Of a stretch of 64,000 nucleotides of DNA, positions 47,071-56,896 are shown piece by piece. Origin of the DNA: Pseudomonas syringae (GTDB lineage: Bacteria > Pseudomonadota > Gammaproteobacteria > Pseudomonadales > Pseudomonadaceae); the NCBI RefSeq assembly GCF_023278085.1, contig NZ_CP066265.1:3242001-3306000 (forward strand), read 5' to 3'. A program made the position numbers and the translations under genes. The notes under the pieces are model-generated. The model was not told the DNA's origin, did not search any database, and worked only from the letters and a program-made list of their open reading frames with translations. Position 1 is the first letter of the stretch. Each line of letters begins with the position of its first letter.

Positions 47071-48627
47071 TCATACCTTGGCAAGACGACCCGCTCCCTG
47101 CACATCATGAATCAATCGACTCTCGACCCGGTTGCGACCTCTGGTTTTAGCGAAGTAGAGGAGTCGATCTGCTTCCTCCAGGGCGGCTGTATACCCCTCT
47201 TTCTCGGGTGCGTTGATCGCCACCACGCCCGAACTGATCGTCAGTTTGCCCAGCGGGCTGGCGGAGTGTTCTATACAAGTGTCCGAGATGGATGATTTGA
47301 CTTTTTCGGCGACGCTCAGCGCCCCCGCCAAATCCGTTTCAGGCAGCAGAATGACGAACTCCTCACCGCCGTAACGTGCTGCGATATGCCCGGCCCGGTT
47401 GATACTGCTGCCGATGAGCCCCGCTACCTGCCTCAGGCAGTCGTCACCTCGCAGATGGCCATAGATGTCGTTGTATTGCTTGAACCAGTCAATATCCAAC
47501 AAGATGATTGCGATAGTCGAGTGCTCCCGGCTTGCTCGTTCCCACTCCTGTTGCAAGGCAGCATCGAAGCCGCGTCGATTGGCCAGATGCGTCAAGCTGT
47601 CAGTGTGAGCGATGATCTCCAGCTCGTTTCTAGCGATGTTCAGTTCGCCTTCCGCAGTGATCAACTGCCGGATTTGCCGGTATAACAAGACGCCCAAAAA
47701 CGCCAAGGCCAGAATAATGATGCCGGTTATGGTCATGGACCGTTGCGCATAAGCCTGCCAGGGCGCCAACACATGCTGGAAGGAGACGCCAGCAGCGGCG
47801 ACGATGGGTAATCCGGACACCCGCCGATAGGCATATATCCTTTCTACGCCATCGACCACAGACTTGATCGTGGCCGTACCGCTATCGCTGTAAGGCAGAT
47901 AGCGCGTGAAGATATCGCCCTTGGCCACATTGGTGGTCATCAGTGCGGTCAATGTAGGTCGCCGGGCCAGCAGGTCGCCATTGTTCAGCGCGAGGAAGAT
48001 GACGCCCTTGTCGTCTACATCCATGCGCTCGAAAAACGTTTGAAAATACGCCACGGGGACCGTAGCCAGGGCGACGCCTGCAAAACTGCCATCAGCAGCG
48101 TTGATACGCCGACTGATCGGGATGACCATGTCTCCCGTATTGCGGCTTTGCACAATGGACCCTACGTGGATGGACTCATCCGTGTTATCGCGGTGATAGA
48201 TGAAGTACCCGCGATCGTCATTGTTTTTCGTCTGTATGCCCTTGGCGGAAGAGTTGGCGACCCAGTTGCCCTGCGCATCGTAGATAAAGAGCCCTTGAAG
48301 CGCTTTCACGTTCACCAGGTCTTGAGCCATCAGCTTCGTCAATCGGGCTTGCTGCTCATCTGCGACCCCGTCATGTTCAACACGCTCGACAAGATCGCGC
48401 AACGTGTTATCAGCCTGCTTTATCGTGTCCTGGGCTTGCTGCTCCGCGGCAAGAACGATGTTGGAAACCGCAATTCTGGCGGTGGCGACGCGCTCACGTT
48501 TGGACTGGTTCATCTGCCAGGCGGTAGCCAGAATCAACGATAGACAGACCAGAACGATGAAGCCAATCAACGCTTTGGTGAGCGCCGAGGCTGTGAGCCT
48601 CGTCGACATAAAGGAGAGATGCGTCAT
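47071..48627 (-). CDS. Cache-GGDEF diguanylate cyclase
   Basis: A 518-residue inner-membrane protein. A transmembrane helix at about 17-38 (LIGFIVLVCLSLILATAW), a periplasmic dCache-type sensor (about 45-290) and a second helix (about 295-318) precede the GGDEF domain (about 345-505). The active motif is AARYGGEEFVILLPE, with a catalytic GGEEF. The inhibitory I-site, normally RxxD, reads RAGH, so product inhibition may be lost. It likely makes c-di-GMP in response to a small extracellular ligand. It lies between hmgR and the divergent GAF-PAS-GGDEF-EAL gene. Confidence 0.92.
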   Translation of the reverse strand: MTHLSFMSTRLTASALTKALIGFIVLVCLSLILATAWQMNQSKRERVATARIAVSNIVLAAEQQAQDTIKQADNTLRDLVERVEHDGVADEQQARLTKLMAQDLVNVKALQGLFIYDAQGNWVANSSAKGIQTKNNDDRGYFIYHRDNTDESIHVGSIVQSRNTGDMVIPISRRINAADGSFAGVALATVPVAYFQTFFERMDVDDKGVIFLALNNGDLLARRPTLTALMTTNVAKGDIFTRYLPYSDSGTATIKSVVDGVERIYAYRRVSGLPIVAAAGVSFQHVLAPWQAYAQRSMTITGIIILALAFLGVLLYRQIRQLITAEGELNIARNELEIIAHTDSLTHLANRRGFDAALQQEWERASREHSTIAIILLDIDWFKQYNDIYGHLRGDDCLRQVAGLIGSSINRAGHIAARYGGEEFVILLPETDLAGALSVAEKVKSSISDTCIEHSASPLGKLTISSGVVAINAPEKEGYTAALEEADRLLYFAKTRGRNRVESRLIHDVQGAGRLAKV

Positions 48628-48950
48628 AGGGCTGTCATCAAATTGGCGGTAAGACGGCCTATGCAGTTTCCGTACCTTCCAGACACCAGGCCCGGACCCG
48701 GGCTTGACGCATACGTTTCTCGGCTGAAAGAGATTTTTACAGGTATCCGCTTTCTGGACGATACAGTTTCTAAGCTGTCTGAAATAGCTGCCGATACGCT
48801 ACTGAGAGGTGTTGCGATGTATCGAAACTTCCTTTTTTTGCGTGATAAAAGCGCAGGCTGGCAGTTTACTTTCATCGGTGCTGAAGCAGTGACAATCCCG
48901 ATCAATCGCTTCGCATTTTATGTGCGGTCAGCGTTTAGCGATAACCTCGA

Positions 48951-51149
48951 ATGAGCACTTACCCAGTAAGCGATAACGACGAAGAGCGCATTCAGACGTT
49001 GAACGCTTTCGCGTTGATGGATACGCCACCTGAGCACGAATACGATCAGATCGTGCAAATGGCATCGCGCATTTTTGATGCACCCATTGCGCTGGTTTCT
49101 TTGGTCCATCGCGACCGACAATTCTTCAAAGCACGAGTCGGCCTCGATGTGTGCGAAACGGGTCGTGATGTCTCGTTTTGTAACTATGCGCTCATGAGCC
49201 CTAACGTTTTCTGGGTACCGGATGCGTCGCAGGATGCCAGATTCAGCGCCAACGCTCTGGTTGTCGGAGCGCCCCATATTCGCTTTTACGCGGGTGCGCC
49301 GCTGATCACCGCCACCGGTCATGTTTTGGGCAGCCTATGCGTGATCGACAATAAGCCCCGAGCGATATTCCCGGACCGTGACCAGCGTGTTCTTCAGGAC
49401 CTGGCCGTCATGGTCATTGAAAAAATGGAGTTGCGTCGGCTCCAGCTCGAGAATGAGGACAGTCATACCCGGTTCATGAACATCACGGCGACTTCACCTG
49501 ATGCCATTATCTGCTCAAACAGCAAAAATCAAATCACCTCATGGAATCAGGCAGCCGAGCTTATTTTCGGGCATACATCCGAAGACGCAGTGGGAAAGCC
49601 GCTCGACATCATTATTCCGCCAGAGATGCGCTCCCGACACAATGCAGGTTTCTCGAGGGTGGTCGCCGGCGGCCCGGCCAGCATCATTGGAAAATCCGTC
49701 AACCTGACGGCCATACATCGCGACGGCCATAAAATACCCATCGAACTATCGCTTTCGCAATGGAGTGCTGCTGGCGAGCCACAATTCGGGGCGATCATTC
49801 GTGACGTCACTCAACGGGTCGCGGCAGACAAACTGCTGAAGCACGCGGCTGAATACGATCATCTGACGGGCCTCGCCAATCGATCAACACTCAAAAGGCG
49901 GATCAAGGAGGCGTGTGACGCACAAATATCAGCGGTAATTCTTCTGATAGACCTGGATGGTTTCAAGGATGTCAACGACACGCTGGGCCATGCTGCGGGG
50001 GATTTTGTCCTCAAAGTGACATCAAATCGTCTTCGCGAACACGTGCCGACGCTTCATATGGTCGCCCGTCTGGGTGGCGACGAATTTGTAGTCTTCATAG
50101 CAGACACCGCAGATCAGCCCAAAGCGATCGAGCTGGGTCTGGCGCTCATTGCAGTCATCGAGGAACCCATAGAGTTTGAAGACAACTCCATTTATATCGG
50201 GGCCAGTATCGGCGTGTCCGTAAGGTCGGGCTCCGACTACGATGGGGAGCAAATGCTGGGCAACGCGGATTTGGCGCTCTATCAAGCCAAGTCTGACGGG
50301 CGATCCCTGGTGCGTATGTTCACCGCCGAGCATCGACAGACAGCGTCAAAGAGAGGGGCGCTCAGTTCATCAATGCGCCAGGCATGGGCGAACAACGAGT
50401 TTGAGCTGTACTACCAACCCCAGATACGACTGGCCGATGGCGCTATTACCGGGGCGGAGGCCCTTATACGATGGAACCATCCGACACTGGGCGTCGTGTC
50501 CCCAGCGGTGTTTTTACCTGTTCTGGAAGCAGGCCTTCTCGCGATACCGGTGGGCGAATGGATACTGCGTTCAGCCTGTGAGCAGGCAGCTCAATGGCGA
50601 AACAACGGCTGTAACGGGTTCAGGATCGGCGTCAATTTGTTCGCCGCTCAGTTTCGCATGCGCGACTTTGCTGAAATGGTTGAAAGTGCGCTTAACGACT
50701 TTTCTTTGCCCGCCTGCTCACTCGAACTGGAAATTACAGAAAACACCATTTTGCGAAACGAGCAGCGAATCATGGAGCCCCTGCGCCACCTTCGCTCATT
50801 GGGTGTAGGCATTGCGTTCGATGATTTTGGTACGGGCTATGCGTCCTTGAGCCTTCTGAAAGACTATCCGGTCACCCGCCTGAAGATTGACCGCTCGTTT
50901 GTCAGTGGCGTCGAACGCAGCAAAAAAGACGAAGTCATCATCGAGGCTGTTATCAGGCTGGCGGCCGGCTTTAACCTGCAAGTCACTGCAGAAGGCATCG
51001 AAACCCGCGAGCAGGAAAATTTGATGCGGCATTACTTGTGCGATGAGGCCCAAGGCTATCTGTATGGTCGTCCTATGACGGCTCATGAATTCACTGCGCG
51101 TTATATCTCGAGCCATGAGCAACTATCGGGTGTGCTGGATCATCAATAA
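48951..51149 (+). CDS. GAF-PAS-GGDEF-EAL cyclic-di-GMP enzyme
   Basis: A 732-residue cytoplasmic protein with no membrane segment. Domains in order: GAF (about 28-160, FDAPIALVSLVHRDRQFFKA), PAS (about 172-290, SPDAIICSNSKNQITSWNQA), GGDEF (about 300-455, ARLGGDEFVVFIAD) and EAL (about 470-715). The EAL domain shows GAEALIRWNHP, LELEITENTIL, FDDFGTGYASLSLLKD and QVTAEGIETREQ, so the phosphodiesterase motifs look intact. The position of the I-site reads PTLH rather than RxxD. Base composition is lower in GC than its neighbours. It ends at a terminator hairpin. Confidence 0.92.
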   Translation: MSTYPVSDNDEERIQTLNAFALMDTPPEHEYDQIVQMASRIFDAPIALVSLVHRDRQFFKARVGLDVCETGRDVSFCNYALMSPNVFWVPDASQDARFSANALVVGAPHIRFYAGAPLITATGHVLGSLCVIDNKPRAIFPDRDQRVLQDLAVMVIEKMELRRLQLENEDSHTRFMNITATSPDAIICSNSKNQITSWNQAAELIFGHTSEDAVGKPLDIIIPPEMRSRHNAGFSRVVAGGPASIIGKSVNLTAIHRDGHKIPIELSLSQWSAAGEPQFGAIIRDVTQRVAADKLLKHAAEYDHLTGLANRSTLKRRIKEACDAQISAVILLIDLDGFKDVNDTLGHAAGDFVLKVTSNRLREHVPTLHMVARLGGDEFVVFIADTADQPKAIELGLALIAVIEEPIEFEDNSIYIGASIGVSVRSGSDYDGEQMLGNADLALYQAKSDGRSLVRMFTAEHRQTASKRGALSSSMRQAWANNEFELYYQPQIRLADGAITGAEALIRWNHPTLGVVSPAVFLPVLEAGLLAIPVGEWILRSACEQAAQWRNNGCNGFRIGVNLFAAQFRMRDFAEMVESALNDFSLPACSLELEITENTILRNEQRIMEPLRHLRSLGVGIAFDDFGTGYASLSLLKDYPVTRLKIDRSFVSGVERSKKDEVIIEAVIRLAAGFNLQVTAEGIETREQENLMRHYLCDEAQGYLYGRPMTAHEFTARYISSHEQLSGVLDHQ

Positions 51150-51152
51150 CGC

Positions 51153-51177
51153 AGAGCCCGCGTGAGCAGGCTCTTTT
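51153..51177 (+). terminator. terminator of the GGDEF-EAL gene
   Basis: AGAGCC and GGCTCT with a 10-nt loop followed by TTTT lie 4 bp after the stop codon. Confidence 0.75.
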
Positions 51178-51205
51178 AAAACCTCTAGTGCGCCGTCACC
51201 GCCGC

Positions 51206-52282
51206 TCAATCCGGTGTCAATACACCGCGCTGGATCTGGTCGCGTTCGATGGATTCGAACAGTGCCTTGAAGTTGCCTTCGCCGAAGCCGTCGTCGCCCT
51301 TGCGCTGAATGAATTCGAAGAACACCGGCCCCATCAGGGTGGCGGAGAATATCTGCAACAGCAGTCGACGTTCGCCGCCCTCCGAGGAGCCGTCCAGCAG
51401 GATGCCGCGTGACTTGAGTTCGGCTTCAGGCTCGCCGTGATCAGGCAGACGCCCTTGCAGCATTTCGTAGTACGTGTCCGGCGGTGCCGTCATGAAGCGC
51501 ATGCCGGTGGCTTTCAGCGCGTCCCAGGTCTGGATCAGGTCATCGGTGAAGAAGGCGACGTGCTGAATGCCTTCACCATTGAACTGCATCAGGAACTCTT
51601 CGATCTGCCCGGCGCCTTTCGATGATTCTTCGTTCAGCGGGATGCGGATCATGCCATCCGGCGCGCTCATGGCCTTGGACGTCAGGCCGGTGTATTCGCC
51701 CTTGATGTCGAAGTAACGCAGCTCACGAAAGTTGAACAGTTTTTCATAGAAGTTCGCCCAGTAGGCCATGCGACCGCGATACACGTTGTGGGTCAGGTGA
51801 TCGATGAATTTCAGGCCCGCACCGACCGGATGGCGGTCCACGCCTTCGATGAAATTGAAGTCAATGTCATAGATCGACGTGCCTTCGCCGAACCGGTCGA
51901 TCAGGTACAACGGCGCGCCACCGATGCCCTTGATCGCTGGCAGGCGCAATTCCATGGGCCCGGTAGCGATTTCCAGCGGTTGCGCGCCCAGTTCCAGCGC
52001 CCGGTTGTAGGCCTGCTGGGCGTCCTTGACGCGAAACGCCATGCCGCACACTGATGGACCGTGCTCAGCGGCAAAGTAGGAGGCCAGGCTGTGCGGTTCG
52101 TTGTTGAGGATCAGGTTGATCGCGCCCTGGCGGTACAACGTCACATCTTTGGAGCGGTGAGTCGCGACCTTGGTAAAGCCCATCATCTCGAACACAGGCT
52201 CAAGGGAATTGGGGGTCGGTGATGCGAACTCGATGAATTCAAAGCCCATCAGGCCCATAGGATTTTCGTAGAGATCAGCCAT
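51206..52282 (-). CDS. hpd: 4-hydroxyphenylpyruvate dioxygenase
   Basis: Hpd converts 4-hydroxyphenylpyruvate to homogentisate using Fe(II) and O2. The 358-residue protein has iron ligand His162 ([13 protein letters not shown]), a second histidine in [12 protein letters not shown] near residue 241, and a glutamate in [20 protein letters not shown] near 323. Two VOC-fold halves are present. Length and ligands are typical of the P. fluorescens enzyme. It supplies HmgA and FahA, though two c-di-GMP genes lie between. A palindromic ATTACGTAAT lies upstream at 52504. Confidence 0.95.
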   Translation of the reverse strand: MADLYENPMGLMGFEFIEFASPTPNSLEPVFEMMGFTKVATHRSKDVTLYRQGAINLILNNEPHSLASYFAAEHGPSVCGMAFRVKDAQQAYNRALELGAQPLEIATGPMELRLPAIKGIGGAPLYLIDRFGEGTSIYDIDFNFIEGVDRHPVGAGLKFIDHLTHNVYRGRMAYWANFYEKLFNFRELRYFDIKGEYTGLTSKAMSAPDGMIRIPLNEESSKGAGQIEEFLMQFNGEGIQHVAFFTDDLIQTWDALKATGMRFMTAPPDTYYEMLQGRLPDHGEPEAELKSRGILLDGSSEGGERRLLLQIFSATLMGPVFFEFIQRKGDDGFGEGNFKALFESIERDQIQRGVLTPD

Positions 52283-52610
52283 GACTGGCTCCTTGCAGGA
52301 AAGTGAGGGTGAACAAACAACGCATCACTGTCCTGCGGGCGGCGCACACGGAATCCCTCGCACGCTGCGCGCGAGAAAATCACCGAAAATCAGTTGCAGA
52401 CCAAGAATCTTCATGAGCGCAGCCTACTCCGGCGTGTCCGATTGTGCATCAGGATGTGCCTTTTGAAAGGGCGGGTGCTGCCCGTTGTTATTTTCGTAAC
52501 CCGATTACGTAATGCGTAAGCTGCGTGATCCATCCAGCGCTGTCAACTCAAGCCGTACGCCGAATGAGCTAGGATGCGATAACCCGATAAAAACAACCCA
52601 GGGTGGCTTG
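52283..52610. promoter_or_regulatory. hpd-glcD divergent intergenic region
   Basis: A 328-bp gene-free stretch separates divergent hpd and glcD. ATTACGTAAT (52504-52513) is a perfect 10-bp palindrome flanked by CGTAAC (52495) and CGTAAG (52515). These are the same CGTAA units seen at the hmgA operator. No glcC-type gene lies here. Short frames on both strands show no protein-like pattern. Confidence 0.55.
52504..52513. promoter_or_regulatory. possible HmgR-like site upstream of hpd
   Basis: ATTACGTAAT uses the same half-sites as the hmgA operator but without the 5-bp spacer. It is 222 bp upstream of hpd and about 100 bp upstream of glcD. Function is inferred. Confidence 0.4.
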
Positions 52611-54110
52611 ATGAATATTCTGTACGACGAACGCATCGATGGCGCGCTGCCGGCTGTCGACAAGCAACACCTGTTGCGTGACCTGCAACGCCTGTTGCCC
52701 GATCTGGATATCCTGCATCGCGCCGAAGAGCTGCGGCCTTACGAGTGCGACGGTTTGTCGGCCTATCGCACCACGCCCATGCTCGTGGTCCTGCCGCGCC
52801 ATCTTGAAGAAGTACAGACGCTGCTCAAGCTGTGCCACGCGCGCGGCGTGCCGGTGGTTGCGCGTGGCGCGGGCACCGGTTTGTCAGGGGGCGCGCTGCC
52901 GCTGGAAAAAGGCGTACTGCTGGTGATGGCGCGCTTCAATCAGATCCTCGACATCAACCCCGCCGCGCGCTTGGCACGCGTACAACCTGGCGTGCGCAAC
53001 CTGGCCATTTCCCAGGCAGCCGCGCCACACGGCTTGTATTACGCGCCGGACCCGTCCTCGCAAATAGCCTGCTCAATCGGCGGCAACGTGGCGGAAAACG
53101 CAGGCGGCGTGCATTGCCTTAAATACGGGCTGACCGTGCATAACCTGCTCAAGGTCGACATCCTGACGATTGAGGGAGAGCCCATGACCCTGGGCGGCGA
53201 CACGCTGGATTCACCGGGCTTCGACTTGCTGGCGCTGTTCACCGGTTCCGAAGGCATGCTTGGCATCATCACTGAAGTCACCGTCAAGCTGCTGCCTCGC
53301 CCGCAGGTGGCCAAGGTGCTGCTCGCCGCCTTCGACTCGGTAGAGAAAGCCGGGCGTGCAGTGGCCGATATCATCGCTGCGGGCATTATTCCCGGCGGCC
53401 TGGAGATGATGGACAACCTGGCGATCCGTGCCGCCGAGGACTTCATTCACGCAGGCTATCCGGTCGACGCCGAAGCCATTCTGCTGTGCGAACTCGATGG
53501 CGTCGAAGCCGATGTGCATGCCGATTGCGAACGCGTCCGCGAGGTGCTGGAGCGCGCTGGCGCCACCGAGGTGCGCCAGGCAAAGGACGAAGCCGAACGC
53601 GTTCGTTTCTGGGCCGGACGCAAGAACGCCTTCCCCGCCGTCGGCCGCCTGTCGCCCGACTATTACTGCATGGACGGGACCATCCCGAGGCGCGAACTGC
53701 CGGGTGTACTGCGCGGCATCAGCGAGCTTTCCGAGCGATACGGCCTGCGCGTCGCCAATGTGTTCCATGCCGGTGACGGCAACATGCACCCGCTGATCCT
53801 GTTCGACGCCAATCAACCCGGCGAACTGGAGCGCGCCGAGGCTCTGGGCGGCAGCATTCTGGAGCTGTGCGTCAAGGTCGGCGGCAGCATCACCGGGGAG
53901 CACGGGGTCGGGCGCGAAAAGATCAATCAGATGTGCGCGCAGTTCAACAGCGACGAATTGACCTTTTTCCACGCTATCAAGGCGGCGTTCGACGCCAGCG
54001 GCCTGCTCAATCCCGGCAAGAACATTCCGACCCTGCAGCGCTGTGCGGAATTCGGCGCCATGCACATTCACGCCGGGCAGTTGCCCTTTCCTGAACTGGA
54101 GCGTTTCTGA
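52611..54110 (+). CDS. glcD: glycolate oxidase subunit GlcD
   Basis: GlcD is the FAD-linked catalytic subunit that oxidises glycolate to glyoxylate with GlcE and GlcF. The 499-residue protein has an FAD_binding_4 domain with GVPVVARGAGTGLSGGALPL and a C-terminal lactate-oxidase-type cap domain. The latter has VANVFHAGDGNMHPLILFDA and GSITGEHGVGREKINQM. The ATG at 52611 is the family start; the upstream open frame of 33 codons is non-coding. Its stop overlaps glcE by one base (TGATG). Confidence 0.95.
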   Translation: MNILYDERIDGALPAVDKQHLLRDLQRLLPDLDILHRAEELRPYECDGLSAYRTTPMLVVLPRHLEEVQTLLKLCHARGVPVVARGAGTGLSGGALPLEKGVLLVMARFNQILDINPAARLARVQPGVRNLAISQAAAPHGLYYAPDPSSQIACSIGGNVAENAGGVHCLKYGLTVHNLLKVDILTIEGEPMTLGGDTLDSPGFDLLALFTGSEGMLGIITEVTVKLLPRPQVAKVLLAAFDSVEKAGRAVADIIAAGIIPGGLEMMDNLAIRAAEDFIHAGYPVDAEAILLCELDGVEADVHADCERVREVLERAGATEVRQAKDEAERVRFWAGRKNAFPAVGRLSPDYYCMDGTIPRRELPGVLRGISELSERYGLRVANVFHAGDGNMHPLILFDANQPGELERAEALGGSILELCVKVGGSITGEHGVGREKINQMCAQFNSDELTFFHAIKAAFDASGLLNPGKNIPTLQRCAEFGAMHIHAGQLPFPELERF

Positions 54111-55161
54111 TGAACGACAAGGATGCCAGCCAGACGCTGCTCGAACAGGTCAGCCAGGCGCTGCATGACGCTACGCCGCTGCGCATTCAAGGCGGCAACA
54201 GCAAGGCGTTTCTCGGCCGCCCGGTGACCGGAGAACCCCTCGATACTCGCGAACATCGAGGCATCGTCAGCTATGACCCCACCGAACTGGTGATCACCGC
54301 CCGCGCCGGCACGCCGTTGAGCGAAATGATGCAGGCGCTGGACGCGGCGGGCCAGATGTTGCCCTGCGAGCCACCTGATTCTGGCACCGCGACGCTTGGC
54401 GGCATGGTCGCTGCCGGGTTGTCAGGACCGCGCCGCCCATGGAGCGGATCGGTGCGCGACTTCGTACTGGGCACGCGGGTCATCACCGGCCTTGGCAAGC
54501 ACCTGCGCTTCGGCGGCGAAGTCATGAAAAACGTCGCTGGCTATGACGTCTCGCGTCTGATGGCTGGCAGTTTCGGCTGCCTCGGGCTGTTGACCGAAGT
54601 GTCGCTCAAGGTGCTGCCCAAACCACGCCTGTGCAGCAGCATCGCACTGGAGATGGACAGCGCCCGCGCCCTGAACTGCCTGACGGAATGGGGCCAGCAA
54701 CCCATGCCGATCAGCGCCGCCAGCCAAGACGGCCGGGTGTTGCGGTTGCGTCTTGAGGGCGGCGAAGGATCGGTGGCGGCAGCGCATCAGCGACTCGGCG
54801 GCGAACTGATCGACGCCGCGTACTGGCAGCAATTGAACGAGCAGCGCCTGGCGTTTTTCGAAGACCCTCGCCCCTTGTGGCGCATTTGCGTGCCTGCCGA
54901 CACCGGCGTGCTGGGCCTACCGGGCGAGCAATTGATCGATTGGGGCGGCGCGCAACGCTGGCTGAAATCAGACGCTGACAGCGAGGTCATTCGAACCATG
55001 GCGACCACTGTCGGCGGGCACGCGACCTGTTACGCCAGAACCACGTCGACAGCCCTTTTCAGCCCTTGACCCTGCCGCTGCTGCGCTATCACCAGGCACT
55101 CAAGACCCGGCTCGACCCACAGGGCATTTTCAACCCCGGCCGACTGTACGCGGAGCTTTGA
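54110..55161 (+). pseudogene. glcE: glycolate oxidase subunit GlcE with a single-base frameshift
   Basis: GlcE is the second FAD-binding subunit. The read frame runs 319 residues and stops at 55069. Family proteins reach about 350 and end in a conserved tail. That tail is present in another frame after HATCY: NHVDSPFQPLTLPLLRYHQ, then QGIFNPGRLYAEL and TGA at 55159-55161. Restoring one C in the C-run at about 55035 (GCC to GCCC) gives an intact 350-residue protein. Earlier parts (GGMVAAGLSGPRRPWSGSVR, VMKNVAGYDVSRLMAGSFG) are normal. It may be a real loss-of-function deletion or a homopolymer sequencing error. The glcF ATG follows at 55165. Confidence 0.85.
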
Positions 55162-55164
55162 AGC

Positions 55165-56397
55165 ATGCAGACCACCTTGAGCGAACACGCCAGAACTCTG
55201 CCGCGCGCCGAAGAAGCCGAGCGCATCCTGCGCAGTTGCGTGCATTGCGGTTTCTGCAATGCCACCTGCCCCACCTATCAATTGCTGGGCGACGAACTGG
55301 ACGGCCCGCGCGGGCGGATCTATCTGATCAAGCAGGTGCTGGAAGGCCACGAGGTCACCGCGAAAACCCAACTGCACCTGGACCGCTGCCTGAGCTGCCG
55401 CAACTGCGAAACCACCTGCCCGTCCGGGGTCGATTACCACAACCTGCTGGACATCGGACGCGCGGCGGTGGACGCCGTTGTGCCGCGTTCACCAGGCCAA
55501 CGATTGCTGCGCGAAGGCTTGCGCCGGATCGTGCCCAACGCCGGCCTGTTCAAGGCGCTGATCGGGCTGGGCACTGCTTTTCGCCCACTGCTGCCGGGCA
55601 ACCTGCAAGACAAGCTGCCTGCCACGACGCAGGCGGCCGGTTTGCGTCCGGTTCCACGCCACGCGCGGCGGGTGCTGATGCTTGAAGGCTGCGTGCAGCC
55701 CGGCCTGTCACCCAATACCAACGCGGCAACGGCGCGCGTGCTGGACCGTATGGGCATCAGCGTCAGCCCGGTCGGCGAGGCAGGCTGTTGCGGTGCGGTG
55801 GATTATCATCTGAACGCACAGGATGCAGGCCTTGATCGCGCACGACGCAATATCGACGCCTGGTGGCCAGCCATCGAAGACGGTGCCGAAAGTATCGTCC
55901 AGACGGCCAGCGGTTGCGGGGCGTTCATCAAGGATTACGGCCATCTGCTGCGCAACGACCCGCGCTATGCGAACAAAGCCGCCGTTGTCAGCGCCCGGGC
56001 AAAGGATCTGGTCGAAGTGCTGCGCGACGAGCCGCTGGAAGCCCTTGGCCTGAAAGCGGACACCCGGCTGGCGTTTCACTGCCCGTGTACCTTGCAGCAT
56101 GCCCAGAAACTCGGCGGCGAGGTCGAGCGTGTTCTGGTGCGACTGGGTTTCAACCTGACCAGCGTGCCGGACAGTCATCTATGCTGTGGTTCGGCGGGCA
56201 CTTATTCCATGACCCAACCGCTGTTGGCACGCCAGTTACGCGACAACCGCATGCACGCGCTGGAAAGCGGCAAGCCACAGGTCATCGCCACGGCCAACAT
56301 CGGCTGCCAGACTCACCTGGCAAGCGCCAAGCGAACGCCCGTGCGGCACTGGATCGAACTGATTGATGAGGCCATTGGCACTCCTGAATCGCGCTGA
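55165..56397 (+). CDS. glcF: glycolate oxidase iron-sulfur subunit GlcF
   Basis: GlcF carries electrons from GlcDE to the membrane chain. The 410-residue protein has two 4Fe-4S motifs at the N-terminus (CVHCGFCNATCPTYQ and CLSCRNCETTCPSGVDY). Two CCG-type domains follow later (EAGCCGAVDYHLN and HLCCGSAGTYSMTQP). All eight ferredoxin cysteines are present. It starts 3 bp after the restored glcE stop, as expected for an operon. Confidence 0.94.
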   Translation: MQTTLSEHARTLPRAEEAERILRSCVHCGFCNATCPTYQLLGDELDGPRGRIYLIKQVLEGHEVTAKTQLHLDRCLSCRNCETTCPSGVDYHNLLDIGRAAVDAVVPRSPGQRLLREGLRRIVPNAGLFKALIGLGTAFRPLLPGNLQDKLPATTQAAGLRPVPRHARRVLMLEGCVQPGLSPNTNAATARVLDRMGISVSPVGEAGCCGAVDYHLNAQDAGLDRARRNIDAWWPAIEDGAESIVQTASGCGAFIKDYGHLLRNDPRYANKAAVVSARAKDLVEVLRDEPLEALGLKADTRLAFHCPCTLQHAQKLGGEVERVLVRLGFNLTSVPDSHLCCGSAGTYSMTQPLLARQLRDNRMHALESGKPQVIATANIGCQTHLASAKRTPVRHWIELIDEAIGTPESR

Positions 56398-56433
56398 ACT
56401 CCTATTGAATAACCCCTGCTACGGAGCACCCTC

Positions 56434-56841
56434 ATGAAAATCAAAGCCGTCCTCACCCAGACCGAAGTCAGCCTGATGCTTGGCGCTGCGCGTGACGAAG
56501 CCCAGGCCAATGGCTGGGCGGTGTCCATCGCGATTGTCGACGACGGCGGCCATCTGTTGGCATTCGAGCGACTGGACGATGCTGCGCCGATCAGCAGCTA
56601 CATCTCGATTGAAAAGGCCCGCACCTCGGCACTGGGCAAACGCGAATCCAAGGGCTACGAAGACATGGTCAACGGCGGCCGCAGCGCATTCCTCAGTGCT
56701 CCGCTGCTGACCTCGCTGGAAGGCGGCGTGCCGGTCATCGTCGACGGTCAGGTGATCGGTGCAGTGGGTGTTTCCGGTGTGAAAGCCGAGCAGGATGCCC
56801 AGGTGGCCAAAGCCGGCATTGCCGCGCTGAATGCCGACTGA
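56434..56841 (+). CDS. glcG: GlcG/HbpS-like heme-binding domain protein
   Basis: A 135-residue protein of the GlcG/HbpS family, often encoded with glycolate genes. It begins MKIKAVLTQTEVSLMLGAAR and ends with DGQVIGAVGVSGVKAEQDAQ. It lacks a clear signal peptide. Members bind heme or stabilise the oxidase, but the role here is unproven. It lies 36 bp after glcF and 55 bp before glcB, within the operon. Confidence 0.88.
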   Translation: MKIKAVLTQTEVSLMLGAARDEAQANGWAVSIAIVDDGGHLLAFERLDDAAPISSYISIEKARTSALGKRESKGYEDMVNGGRSAFLSAPLLTSLEGGVPVIVDGQVIGAVGVSGVKAEQDAQVAKAGIAALNAD

Positions 56842-56896
56842 TGAAGACTGCCCGTCAGACAACAAAATAGCGTGACCTCTACACGGAGCCCACTGA

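Noticed and set aside
48619..48954. 111-codon frame ending at the start of the GAF-PAS-GGDEF-EAL gene
   Set aside because: It has an ATGA overlap with the next gene but no recognisable fold and overlaps the divergent cyclase start; a leader peptide remains possible but is not supported.
52281..52466. 61-codon frame between hpd and glcD
   Set aside because: Basic, Cys/Arg-rich composition with no ribosome site; sits in a promoter region.
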